A stretch of 64,000 bases of DNA, from contig NEEC01000009.1 of the NCBI GenBank assembly GCA_002189035.1, positions 2,356,001 through 2,420,000 of the forward strand. The letters run 5' to 3'. The stretch's first letter is position 1. Every line of letters starts with the position of its first letter. The notes below the pieces were generated by a model. That model searched no databases, was not told the DNA's origin, and saw nothing but the letters and a program-made list of their open reading frames with translations. Origin of the DNA: Utricularia gibba (taxonomy: Eukaryota > Streptophyta > Magnoliopsida > Lamiales > Lentibulariaceae). The position numbers and the translations under genes were made by a program. This document shows, piece after piece, positions 23,901 to 35,122 of this stretch.

Positions 23901-26900
23901 TTACAGGCAGCACGGAGATTCTAAATTGGCTCAGCAAGCATTTGATCGTGCCAGAAGCATAGATCCTTCACTTGGATTGCCGTGGGCTGGGATGTCAGCA
24001 GATGCTGCTACTAGGTACTACTAATGGGTGTGCCATCTAAAGGGTTGCACTAAGACATACTTGGAGAATTTTATTCTATTTCTTTCGTATTTCCCTGCAG
24101 AAACCTTGACCAGAATGAAGCATATGAATGCTGTTTGCGGGCTGTTCAGATATCTCCTGTATGTGGAATTTTGTGGGCAATTGTTAAATCGAACTATGAT
24201 TTATTCAAAGAATCTATTAAATATAATGTTACTGGCATTTAAATTTAGGCCTTTTTAAGCATAAATTCTTTGGTAGTTGAAAGTGCACTTACTGTCACAT
24301 AAATTATTTAGCTTGCAGAATTCCAAGTTGGTCTTGCAAACCTTGCCTTACGATCAAGTTGCCTCTCATCTTCTGAGGTATTCAGCATGGTTTTTTCTCC
24401 TTCTCGCGGCTTTACTTTATTTCCAAGCACACCATAGGCAGCTTAATATGTGGATCTTAACCGGTTTTGGTTCCCATGTTAGGTTTTTGCAGCAATCCAA
24501 CAGGCATTGGAGCGCCTCCCACACTACCCAGAATCTCACAATCTAAGTGGATTGGTTTGTGAATCAAGATTTGACTATCAAAGTGCTATTAAGTGCTACA
24601 GACTGGCAAAATGTGCACTGCTTTCGACTGAGGATGAATCATATGAATCCCGTTTGAGGCACATATCCATTAATTTGGCTAGATCATGTGTCCTGGTATG
24701 CTGATATGCTGATATGTTCCCTAGTTCAAGACAATTAATTTAAATGTTTTTTTAGTAATGCAAGTGATTCTTTTTTTAGTATCACTTCTAATGGCATTCC
24801 CCTGATGTGTTTAGGCGGGAGATGTTGGTGATGCGGCAGAAGAATGCCAAAATCTAATGCAGACAGGTTGAACTTGGGGGATTATTATTTTTCTCTTTAG
24901 TTCATGTATATTCTTTATGAAAGAAATTCCAAAGCATTATGACGAACATATTCCTTTTTGTATCGAGGGTAATGCTATTCGAGAAAATGAATGTTATTAA
25001 ACTTCAGGTGAATTTGTAGTAACACCCAAAAGTGTGCATGTGCTCTAAAACTGTAGATGTATTTGTTTGTAGGGCAGCTTGATGTGGAATGTCTGCACAT
25101 CTATGCTCTGTGTCTATGGAAACTTGGGAAGAAAGATATGGCGCTGTCAGTGACGAGATCAATTGCTTCTCATATTTTGTCCATGGAAGAAAATATGGTT
25201 GGTGCTTCTGCTAGCTTTATCTGTAGGATGCTGTATCAAGTTTCTGGACAGGAAGCAGCAATCACTAGCATCTTGAGGATGCCCAAGGATCTGTTCAAGA
25301 GTTCACAAATCAGCTTTGTTGTTTCAGCCATTCATGTACTTGACAGAAAGAATCTTCTGGAGTCCATTGTTTCTGGCACTCGTTCTTTTGTTACATCTCA
25401 GGATGAGATCATTTGGATGCATATTTTGATCACGCTTGGTAAACTCGTAAGTACCTGTTGTGTAAGTTTTGCTGAATTGTTTTGATTTCATTGATTACAT
25501 AATGATTTCTTCTTTCAGCTAAAGAGTGTCCAGGGCTCCAACCTTGGATTTAATCATGGTATTAACCACCTCAAAAAAGCTCTTCACATGTACCCTAACA
25601 GCAATGCTCTTAGGTATATTTAATTTTGGGTTCTTTACTTTTAGCGCTTGCGATTCTGACTGTATGCCTGGTTGTTGTAATATCATTTTTTCCATATACA
25701 AGGAGATTGCCAAACACTAAAAATAATAGAATCATGCAAAGAGTGACATACATTGTAGTCTCATTTTAGTTTTTCTCTCAACAGAAACCTTCTTAGTTAT
25801 CTCTTGCTGAGTAAAGACGTGGGAGATAGTCACCTTGCAACTAGATGCTTGCTCTTGAACTTCAGTGAAGACCAAAAGGACAAGGTTCTAAAATCTCCAT
25901 GCGAGATCTTTGGTGCAGCAAATGTTGCTTGTTACACCCCAGAGATATGTGATGGGAAATTCTCATTCCGTACCTGTAGATCTCAAGTGTCTTGTGGATC
26001 TGGTGCTATCCGAAATATGCAGAAGTACGTTTTTCCTACCTATCAAGTCTTTAAACTGCTATTTAGTCTTTGATCTTCAGTTTTAGAGCTCAATCTTGTT
26101 GCTTGTATTGTTTTCATTCCCAATTACCAGGTTTCTGCACCAGGAGCCGTGGAACTTTAATGCTAGATATCTGCTTACACTGAGCTGTTACCAGAAGGCC
26201 CGTGAAGAGAAATTTCCTGAAAATATATGCAGGCTTTTAAAGCGGCTAACGGATGTTGCCTTTTCAAATCAGTTAAATCCACTTAATGGCATAGGCCATT
26301 ATCAGCACTTCCAACTTCTTCTTTGTGTCGCGGAGGTTAATCTTCAACTAGGCAATAAAACTGAGTGCTTCAGATGCGTAAAAAGTGCTTTAGCTTCTTC
26401 GGTTCTTAGTAGCTACCTATTTTTTGGGCATCTGCTGCTCTGTCGAGCATACTCGCTTGAATATGATGTGGTCAACTTGAGCAAAGAATACAGGGAATGT
26501 TTGGAGCTTGGCACTCATTTGCATACAGGATGGATTGGTCTGAAGTTCATTGAATCTAAGCATTGTCTAGATGATTACTCAAACGAGCTATGTTTGAGAT
26601 ATGAAAGTTGCTCTGTGGATTTGACGTCAAAGCAAACTTTATGGCCTGCCCGATTTAAGATGGTGGAGGGTTTGATTTCTGTTTCATTGGGTGACTTTGT
26701 TGCTGCAGAACACTTATTTTGGGAAGCATGCTCTTTAGCAGATGACGAGAGCTACTTGTTCCTCTGTCATGGTATTATCTTAAAACCCAGACACTTTTTT
26801 GTGTCGACATTTATCTCCATCTGATGCTTGAGCTATCTCCGGTGTTTATGGTTCATATTCAGGCGCGGTTTGCATGGAAGTTGCTCGAAGGGAATGCGAT

Positions 26901-27335
26901 TCTCAGTACATTTCACTTGCCATAAGAAGTCTGAAGAGAGTGAAAAATGCCTACCCCTATCCGTTGCCTATGGTCTCACTACTACTGGCACAAGCAGAAG
27001 GTAGCCTGGGATCAAAGGCCAAGTGGGGAGCATGCTCGAGGACGAATGGCGCTCTTGGCCTTCAGGTTCAAACAATGAATCTTCCAAATTGGATGTAGTT
27101 TGTAGTCATTCATCTTTGTTGAAACCCGGATGGTTGCAATGAATGATGAGATGATAACAGTTACCATCGTGGATGTTTCAGGAACAAGACCTGCGGAAGT
27201 CATGTTTCAAATGCACCTCCTTGCAAGACAGAAGATGGGCAACATCCCCCCAGCAGCAACAACTCCTGGATTCTGAGAGCAATACATATGAACCCCTCTT
27301 GTTCCAGGTACTGGAAGTGTTTGCTGGAGATGTAA
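20931..27335 (+). CDS. SKI3: SKI3 (superkiller complex TPR subunit, TTC37-like)
   Basis: This is the TPR scaffold of the cytosolic SKI complex, which with SKI2 and SKI8 feeds mRNA to the exosome for 3'-5' decay. There are 22 exons: 20931-20933, 21027-21122, 21210-21416, 21649-21771, 21844-21927, 22036-22086, 22221-22313, 22705-22845, 22928-23008, 23144-23391, 23459-23630, 23899-24014, 24101-24158, 24312-24377, 24483-24695, 24815-24866, 25073-25446, 25519-25613, 25785-26024, 26131-26771, 26863-27065 and 27182-27335 (about 1170 aa, like Arabidopsis SKI3). TPR blocks include [47 protein letters not shown] and [14 protein letters not shown]; the end reads [20 protein letters not shown]. The first coding exon holds only the ATG. 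Two one-base deficits, at the G4 run 27025-27028 and the C6 run 27246-27251, break the last two exons as written. Confidence 0.9.
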
Positions 27336-27416
27336 GTGGATTTATTGCATTCAGTAAGCATGTGAATTGTTAACACTAGTTCTCAGTGAAGTGAATATGC
27401 AGTATCAAGAAAAAGT

Positions 27417-27740
27417 TTAAACATCATGAGTTCTGTACAACCTAGCAGCACATCTGTGCATCAACTCTGGGCTTGATCTGAACATGAGCAAGCAGAACTC
27501 CATCTGATCGATCACACCATCCCCGTTTTGATCTCCATCCTTCATCATCCCTACCAGCTCCTGGTCGCTTAGATCACCCACACCCAGAACAGCTGAATTC
27601 CTCTTCAAACTCTCAAATGTGATCACCCCTTTTTCCCTATCCATCAGCAGCCTGAACCCTTTACAGAGCTCTCTGATCAGCCCTTCCATTCCATGTTTGT
27701 CGGCAATCACAGGAAGCATGTCATGGAAGACAACCCCCAT
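27417..27740 (-). CDS. Single EF-hand calcium-binding protein, KIC/PBP1-like
   Basis: This is a small Ca2+ sensor of about 107 aa, related to KIC and PINOID-binding protein 1, which bind target kinases or kinesins in a Ca2+-dependent way. It begins MGVVFHDMLPVIADKHG and contains LCKGFRLLMDREKGVITFESLKRNS. One canonical EF loop has D1, N3, D5, G6, I8, D9 and E12 within DQNGDGVIDQME. I chose the start at 27740 because a TATA box lies at 27791-27797, which would leave the earlier in-frame ATG (27809) upstream of transcription. The C-terminus after SPELM (HRCAARLYRTHDV) does not resemble relatives, which usually end with a short helix, so the tail may be altered by an indel. Its stop codon is only 81 bases from the SKI3 stop. 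Confidence 0.75.
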   Translation of the reverse strand: MGVVFHDMLPVIADKHGMEGLIRELCKGFRLLMDREKGVITFESLKRNSAVLGVGDLSDQELVGMMKDGDQNGDGVIDQMEFCLLMFRSSPELMHRCAARLYRTHDV

Positions 27741-27790
27741 TGAAGAACAGTATCCGTGTTTGTTGAAGGGAAGGGAACACACTTCAGCAA

Positions 27791-27797
27791 ATTTATA
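27791..27797 (-). promoter_or_regulatory. TATA box of the KIC/PBP1-like gene
   Basis: TATAAAT on the minus strand sits 51 bases upstream of the ATG at 27740. This gives a short leader and supports that ATG as the start. Confidence 0.55.
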
Positions 27798-28805
27798 GAG
27801 AAGAAGCATCAGCTTCTGAGAAACCTGCTGCAGCTTGACGTGTTCTCAAAGAAGGGGAAATTAAGATAGTTGAAATGGTTAAGGAACTGATAAGGTTCTC
27901 CATTGGTCCATGGGAAGGTTGCAGGAAGGTGTTTCAGAAGTTTCCATAGCCCATGCCGTGACTTCTGGTTCAAGTTTTCAAACCGGGTTCAAAACCGGTC
28001 CGACTTACTCCCGATTCCATTCATGACCCTAAGTTACACGATAATAAATTATATTTTTTAGATTTTTTAATAAATTACAATAAATTTAAATAAAGCATTA
28101 AATATCAACATATAATATTAATTTTTTAATTTTTATTTTATGTGAAGGAAAATATTTGAGAATTAAAAAATGCCGTACGTATTATGTAATCAGAGCATGG
28201 CGTCGAACACATCTGGCACTCAACGATAAAGAAGCTATTGGATTTTGAGTGGATAAAATGAAGAAACCTGGAAGGATTAGATGGCGGCGGCGGCGGCTGC
28301 AAATGTCGTTGTCATGGTGATCCGCATCAGGCGACCATTTCCAACCACTGCATTATTAGTTTGAACGAAAGTTCAGTTAAAGCGTTACCCGAAGTCGCGC
28401 GTCTTATTTACCTTTTATGGGGCGTTGATATTTTCAAGGATCTGATTTTTTTGGGTTGAGGGGAGTAATTGTCTTCAGATTCGGTAGGTTCTTTCCCAGA
28501 TCCTAGTATTTCGCTTACGTCTTTTTGGAAATTCTATTGCATCTGTGCTTGCTTTTGGTTGTTTTGGCTTGTATAAGACGACTCCTTTTGCCATATACTT
28601 GATCGATCGGTTTTTGTGGGCGAATCTTTCATTTGCTGATTGATTTTTTTTTTATGCGGTCCATTTTCCACGAGATCGAGATTAGACAGGGCTGTAGAGT
28701 AAAAAGTAACTTTCTTGAAATCTAGTTCTTTTACTGGGGAACTGCAACGTATTAAAAGCATGTACTTCTGGTGTTTGAATTGGGGTTGTTTGTTTGGATT
28801 CAGGA
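27798..28805. other. Divergent intergenic region between the EF-hand and DGK genes
   Basis: This holds two promoters facing apart. The stretch from about 28030 to 28170 is AT-rich. A GGC run near 28282-28293 lies in a short open frame of 27 codons (28281-28364) that could be an upstream ORF of the DGK leader. A polypyrimidine-poor TTTGGATTCAG just before 28804 could end a leader intron. Confidence 0.4.
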
Positions 28806-31800
28806 ATGGCAGGTTTGGATCTTGATAATGAGGAGTTCATCCAGAAGTTTCGAATCCCGGAGTATATACTTCAGCCGGACTCTGCGGTCGAGCGTTTGAC
28901 TTTTAAACCTGACTGCCCCGTTTTAGTGTTCATCAACTCCAGAAGTGGTGGGCAGCTTGGCGGAGAACTTTTCCTGACTTACAGATCCATTCTAAACGAG
29001 AAGCAGGTTACTACTCCATCGGGGATCGTCATCTCGGTTTCTCTGTTTTTTTTTCCTTTTTTTGAACTTGATTTTGTATGTTTTCAGGTCATTGATTTAG
29101 GAGAAGAATCTCCTGACAGCGTTCTAAGGAGAGTCTTTCTGACTCTTGAAATGTTGAAGAATAATGGAGATGAAGTTGCTCCTGAGATCGAGAGGAAGTT
29201 GAGAATAATTGTGAGTTATGGAAGCATGCCATGATATTTGAACCCCTATAATGAACCGTTCACTGGATTATCATGGCCTTTGATGTGTAGGTTGCAGGTG
29301 GCGATGGTACAGCGGGATGGCTTCTTGGAGTGGTTTCGGATCTTAAGCTCTCCCAGCCACCTCCAGTTGCGACCGTGCCTTTGGGAACTGGAAACAATCT
29401 GCCATTCGCATTTGGCTGGGTGAGGACTGCTTTCTTTTTCTTAACGTACTTGAGATCGGCTGTTGTGCTAGTTTCCAAATTGGAAGAAAAGCATGCAAGT
29501 TGCTGGGTCCTAAGCGTATAGCATGCCCTCAAATTCAAAGAAAAGCGTTTCATCTTCCACTGTTTGCTATTGCGTCCCTTTTCGTACAAGTTAGGCTCTT
29601 TTCATGCCTAATGTTCCCCTAATTTCAGGGAAAGAAAAATCCCGGTACTGATCGTCTATCAGTTCTCTCTTTCTTGGACCAAGTGATAAAAGCGAAGGAA
29701 ATGAAGATAGACAGGTACACATACTCCATCTTAGTGCACGGTCAGATACATCCTGTTTGCCACGACAGTCTTTCTTTCTCTTTTCCATCAAAGGGTAAAG
29801 TTTCTGAAATTAAAAGTTTTTTAATAATCATTCCGATTGTGCTTGAGAGTGACATGTGACGCTTGTGATTCAACCCCCAGTTTGCAGACTCCCAATTTTT
29901 TACTATTTTCGTATCATTCACTTTTGCCTCCAGAATGATATCTGAATAGGTATTAAGTCATCACTGTGTGTGTGTCCATCGTCGTTCAGAAAATTGTAAT
30001 TGCCACTTGACTACTACCCTTTGCTTTGTGAGCTTCATGATGTTATGGTTGTGTTCTGGTGCCAGATAAGATGAATCAAGTTTTTTTCTTTCTTTCTTCC
30101 AGTTGGCATATTCTTATGCGGATGAAATCTAAGGAAAAAGGTCACTGCGATCCGGTTGCTCCTCTCGAATTGCCACACTCGTTGCATAAATTTAGTCGAG
30201 TTTCCTCAACTGATGAACTCAATGTGGTAACACATATTATTTCACTGCTCTTGATGTCTCATCCTCTCATCTTCCAGCATATGAAACTATACTAGTTATT
30301 CTGCTTAAGGGCACCCACTCAGTTTGAGGTAGTGGGGAAGTTACAAACAGCTGCTTCTTCTCAAAGTTATGATGCCCTTCTTAAAATTCTCAGGAAGGTC
30401 ATGACACGTTTCGTGGAGGATTCTGGAATTACTTTAGTATGGGTATGTGTATTCCTAGTTCTAAAGAGGCAAACCTCCTGTCAAATTTCTCTTTAGTCAA
30501 GTCAATTCTTGAGATGCGCTGATGTTCTTGTGGTTTCTGTGTTTATGACGCCCTGGTTCCTCTGGATTTCAGGAATGGATGCTCAAGTTTCATATGCATT
30601 CCACACTGAGAGGAAGCTTCATCCAGAAAAATTCAAAAATCAGCTGGTTAATCAGGTGTGCTGAAGTTAGAGCTACTGATGCTTGTTACATGGGCATGCT
30701 TCTGATTCAGTGTAGTCCTGTTCTTGTGTTACTCGCCTAACACATAGCCTGGTGTATTTTTCGTTGTACCTGATATCTCTGCTCACCTCATTGCAGACTA
30801 CATATGCAAAGCTTGCCGGCTCACAAGGATGGTTTTTTGCTTCACTGTTTCATCGGTCTTCAACGTGAGCTCACACGATCTGTTCTTCCAACTCTGTTCT
30901 ATGTGCTTGCGTATTTATTTGGTCTCCTTTAACATTTTCCAGAAATATATCAAACCTCTGCAAAGTGTTTATCAAAAAGGGACATTATTGGCAAGAACTC
31001 CACATTCCACACAGGTAAATCACTTGTTTTCATTTGAAACAGAGGCAATGCAAGGTCCAGATTGATGAGCCTTATCCTTTGTTCTGAGAATCGTTATTTT
31101 ACTCGTTTGTCTAAAATATACAGCATCAGATCAATTGTGTGCCTGAATTTGCCAAGCTTTTCCGGTGGATTAAATCCCTGGGGAACTCCAAATAGCTGTA
31201 AGCGCCGTGATGTAAGTGATCTTAAAAAAACCCTGCATTCTTCACCATGTATCGTAAGAAAATGCCCGTGAATTCAATGATATTTACTTGGTTCTGCCCT
31301 GATGCAATCTCTGAAGAGGAACTTGACTCCGCCATTTGTGGATGACGGGCTGATTGAGGTTGTTGGTTTTAGAGATGCTTGGCATGGCATGGCTCTCCTT
31401 GCACCAAATGGACATGGAACTCGCATTGCACAGGTCCGTCCATCTTTTCTCTCTTCTCATCCTCAACCTGCACGATTCAATGGTGCAAATTCAATCACGA
31501 TGTGTTCACTGCAGGCGCATGGAATCAAGTTTAAATTCCATAAAGGAGCAGCAGATCACACTTTCATGAGAATCGATGGTGAACCATGGAAGCAGCCTCT
31601 CCCACCAGATGATGATGCTGTGGAGGTTGAAATCTCTCACCTGCACCAAGTCAAGATGCTGGCGACTCATGACTGTAGATCCAAAAGCTTCCTGGACCCA
31701 TCCTCTCCAATGTCTCACCATGCGGATGAGAAGGACAGTGACGATGAAGAAGCTGCTGGGGAAGAATGGAGAAAGTTTGGAGCAGCAGATACTTTCAGGA

Positions 31801-31835
31801 TTCCTGATGAAGTTGATATTAGCCATCTGAGCTGA
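28806..31835 (+). CDS. DGK5: Diacylglycerol kinase, plant cluster III (DGK5-like)
   Basis: This enzyme phosphorylates diacylglycerol to phosphatidic acid, a membrane lipid signal. The twelve exons are 28806-29006, 29088-29210, 29291-29419, 29629-29714, 30103-30226, 30394-30442, 30573-30655, 30797-30864, 30943-31014, 31124-31211, 31317-31433 and 31515-31835 (about 486 aa), all in frame. The catalytic domain opens [16 protein letters not shown], has the ATP-site motif [13 protein letters not shown], then [22 protein letters not shown]. The accessory domain contains [36 protein letters not shown] and [14 protein letters not shown]. There is no C1 zinc finger, as expected for this short class. 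The C-terminus [11 protein letters not shown] is like Arabidopsis DGK5. DGK5 and DGK6 are close, so the exact orthology is uncertain. Exon 5 could end three bases earlier. Confidence 0.93.
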
Positions 31836-32429
31836 GCTGAGCTGAATGGCGGCCCTGTTGCCTGTTGGTGGTATATTCATTTGTGTGCCAGTTCCCCCGT
31901 GAACTGAAGTGAATCTGATTCCATGTTTGTTCCAGAAATACCAGTGTGATAAAATGGAGTGTATTAGGAGAAGCTGCTCTTGTAAGCGTGCCCTCTGGTA
32001 AGTTTATTTATGATTCTAGTTCAAAAAGAATTATGATACGTATTAAATTTATTATAAAAATAAAATAATTATTCAGTTTTTTTAATATTTTATAAAAAAA
32101 AATATTGAATTGATTTTAAAATACTAATGTGTAATAGGTGATCAGTATAATTAAGGTGGAAATTTTTAATCCAGTTTAATTTTTAAAATATAATATTATT
32201 TAAAATAAATATTTATCAAATTAAATTTCAATTTTAAGAGATGTTTTGGACATTAACATGCGATCCAGAAGACACGATCCGTTGTCTTAAGGGTGAGGTT
32301 TTTTTGAAAAATAAAAAATGAAAGAAAAAATAGTGAATGAAGATAAGCCACTTGTGGGAGAGCTAGTGGCAGGAACGGTGAGGTTTTCTATTTCTTCATC
32401 AGCTGAGCTGAAGGGAAGAAGGCGCAGCG
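31836..32429. other. Intergenic, AT-rich
   Basis: This is the 3' flank of the DGK gene and the promoter of TSP9. The stretch from about 32030 to 32240 is AT-rich. No gene is seen. Confidence 0.5.
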
Positions 32430-32729
32430 ATGGCTTCTCTGAACATGTTCATCCCTCCGGTGGCTTCACCTCAGAAGAGGGCAGTAAGGACTTTTGCCAC
32501 GACGGCGAAGGCCTCCGGCGGAGGTAGCGGGGAGAAGAGTCTGTTGGACTTCATCCTTGGAGGACTTCAGAAGCAAGAGCAGATCTATGAAACTGATCCC
32601 ATTTTGAAGAAGGTGGAGGAGAAGAGCGGAGGCAGCACCACCGTCATCAGAAAGAACTCCGCGGCTGCGCCGCCCGCCCAGAAGAAAGATGGTGGCTTCG
32701 GCTTTGGTGGACTCTTTGCAAAGAAATGA
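32430..32729 (+). CDS. TSP9: Thylakoid soluble phosphoprotein TSP9
   Basis: This is a single-exon 99-aa plastid protein. TSP9 is a small, largely unstructured stromal-side thylakoid protein that is phosphorylated on threonines in the light and associates with light-harvesting antennae. The first 25-30 residues (MASLNMFIPPVASPQKRAVRTF) form a chloroplast transit peptide. The mature part has the family's blocks EKSLLDFILGGLQKQEQIYETDPILKK, a Ser/Thr-Gly stretch, and the Lys-rich, Gly/Phe tail KKDGGFGFGGLFAKK. The body and tail follow the spinach and Arabidopsis proteins as I recall them. The frame is intact. Confidence 0.85.
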   Translation: MASLNMFIPPVASPQKRAVRTFATTAKASGGGSGEKSLLDFILGGLQKQEQIYETDPILKKVEEKSGGSTTVIRKNSAAAPPAQKKDGGFGFGGLFAKK

Positions 32730-33113
32730 ATCTGGGATGTCTTGTCTCGTTGAATTCGAGGTCTTGTTCATCAGTGTGGTTGTTGTATTCATCTGCTGAT
32801 CCAAAAAACTCAGGTTATTTGTCATTCTGCGGCGTTCTGCACATCAAACATGGTAAGGGTATTCAAAGTTGTTCAACGAAAAAACCGGATTAACAATTGA
32901 GTTAACAAACGCCAAAGATCTCTAACCATGGAGCCGATTTTGTGATCTTGGAAGTTGCAGAAAAATGCACGCTGAGATCACTAGTTTTGGCAGCTTCCGC
33001 TTTAAACAACCAGGTGCAAAGAAAAGGGAATGCTATGGTGCTTGCTTTGCATCCATTCTTTAAAACCTGTATTCTTTCTGGTTCTTTCTGCTCTTTGTAA
33101 GAAGAGGAGCACA
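32730..33113. other. Convergent 3' regions of TSP9 and the DUF4378 gene
   Basis: No coding sequence is seen. The stop codons of the two genes face each other across this stretch. Confidence 0.5.
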
Positions 33114-35122
33114 TCAAAATGAGATGAGCTCTTCAAGGAGTTCATGAAACAGCACGTCTTCAAGGCTAAGCGCCACACATTCAGCGTCCATTTGGAGGTT
33201 CATCCACCGCCGATCATGTCTCTGATCATATGACAGAAGGCTGTTCATTGACTGCTTCTCTTCCGGTTTCATATCCAGCAGCCCACCAGCTCTTGCGCTG
33301 ACCTCCTCTATCATGCGCTTTCCGACCGGAAGCAGCCGGACGTCGCAGCTCGAGAACAGGGGACTGGGATAGTACGGGCACGAAATGTCGTATACATCCA
33401 CCAGCATCTCATTTACCAGATCAAACATCATATGATGGTGCCAATAGCCACAGAAGTCCGGCAGGTCATCTTCTTCGCCTTGTCCTCCCTGGCAGCAAAA
33501 AGCTTCGACTTCCTCTAATACTCGGGGCTTAGTGGCTGATCGGAAGAGTGCCATGATGTCGCTTGGGGGTCTGTTGCCAGCCCGATTGATTAAGAATCTG
33601 CCTGACATACTCCAAGTCAGAGACTTTCTGATGAATCTTGGCTGAATTCCCTGAATCTTCTCCTGCTCCACGTGCTTCAGAGTTGTTCAGGGTGTCAGCA
33701 GCAGCAGTCAGCTTCGTGGGTGAAGCCGGGGGACTGAAAGAGAATGAATCCAGTAAAACTTTAAGCTCTGCAGATAGAGCCTTGGCTTCATCCAAATTGG
33801 ATTTCAAGACCAACTCAGGAACTCCAAATTCATCGAACTGATCATCAGTCTTGTAGTCCATGATCGGATCTTTTCTTGTCACCCCAATCATAATATCATT
33901 TAGAATCTCGGGGTTTTCAGAATCCTTACTACTGAAAGGATCATCATCTGAAGGAACAGCAGTTAAGTTCTCCTCCTCCTTCTCCTCCCTGTCATTGCCA
34001 ACTGCTTCGTCTTCCTGAATGTTTTCCAAAGCTATACCACTCCCCTCACCTTGACAGGGATCCTCATCCATAATCTCACACCTGAAGTCAGCATTAGATA
34101 GTGAGCCTTTCTGCCCGTGAGCATCCTCATTAGCAAATTTCAAGCTCCTGGAAGCGTTCAGCTTCAAGTCCCCAAGAAAACTCATGTTCTCGAAGAGTCG
34201 GGTGTATTTTTCCATTGAATCATTCAGTGAAGAACATCTGCGATGAACTTCCTTTCCACTGTCATCTGCAGTACCTGTCTTTCCATCTCTGTCATTCTCA
34301 CAGGACTGCATTTTATTCGACCGGGAAGCTTTTGTTGTGTCCTTGGGAACCATCCAGACATCTCTCTGTTTGCTTTCAAGCGTGACAGGCTTAGCTTTTA
34401 CACCTACTGGCAATCTACCCACCGGGAATGATCTCGATTTGCTCAATGTTGATTTCGAACTGGATCTCAGTGCACTGCAGGAGAAACCAGCAAGAGCTTC
34501 ATCAGCACCCTGCAGATGCTTCCCAAGCAACTCCTTATCATCAACCTTGAATTTCTCAAGAACACAGAGGCCCCGGCTTATATCTGTGTTGGCTTCCAGC
34601 TTGTTAACACGATCATCCAAACTACTGTGGAAGAAACCGATGGGGTGTTTCCAGTGACCCCTCCACCTGAAACTGCTGCCCGCATCTTGTTTGCTTCTTC
34701 TGCCACTGCTCCCGTAAGATACCTCTTCAGAGATGAACGCCTTTATCCTTTCTCTGATAGACCGTTTCTTGGTTGCAGGGGAGGTTCTAGTGCTCTGAGA
34801 ACTCACATGGGATAGATTCTCGCTTTCATCAAGAAGTCCCTTCGTCTCAAGGTCATCAACGGGGTTCCACTTACCTAAAGATCACCAAAGCAAGGAGATA
34901 TTCAGAAAGTAAACTTACTTATCCTGTTACCTCCAAATTCGAAAGGGAAAGATGCTCACAAGGATCGCGAGTCTGGGTGCTGTGTTTGTGATGTTTGATC
35001 ATTTTCTTGATGTTCAACCGCCAATGGTGGTACCCCAGAGAATGAACAAGTCCCCAAGCGAAGCTTGACCGTTTGTTGCTTGAGTCATCGTCTAAACGCT
35101 TGGACCAGAAATGCTTTCCCAT
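33114..35122 (-). CDS. DUF4378-domain protein (TRM-like), function unknown
   Basis: This is a plant protein of unknown role whose C-terminal DUF4378 domain is shared with TRM/LONGIFOLIA-type microtubule-linked proteins. Exon 1 is 34931-35122 (MGKHFWSKRLDDDSSNKRSS, then WGLVHSLGYHHWRLNIKKM). Exon 2 starts near 34869-34874 and runs to the stop at 33114. The middle is acidic and Ser-rich. The domain reads SDLEYVRQILNQSG, then VLEEVEAFCC, then HHHMMFDLVNEMLVDVYDISCPYYPSP, then EEVSARAGGLLDMKPEEKQ and WMNLQMDAECVALSLEDVLFHELLEELI. Between SG and VLEE the frame breaks twice, at the C3 run 33581-33583 and the G4 run 33524-33527; one added base at each gives a continuous LATDPQATSWHSSDQPLSP linker. 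Both look like lost homopolymer bases. The exact exon 2 acceptor is uncertain. Confidence 0.78.
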
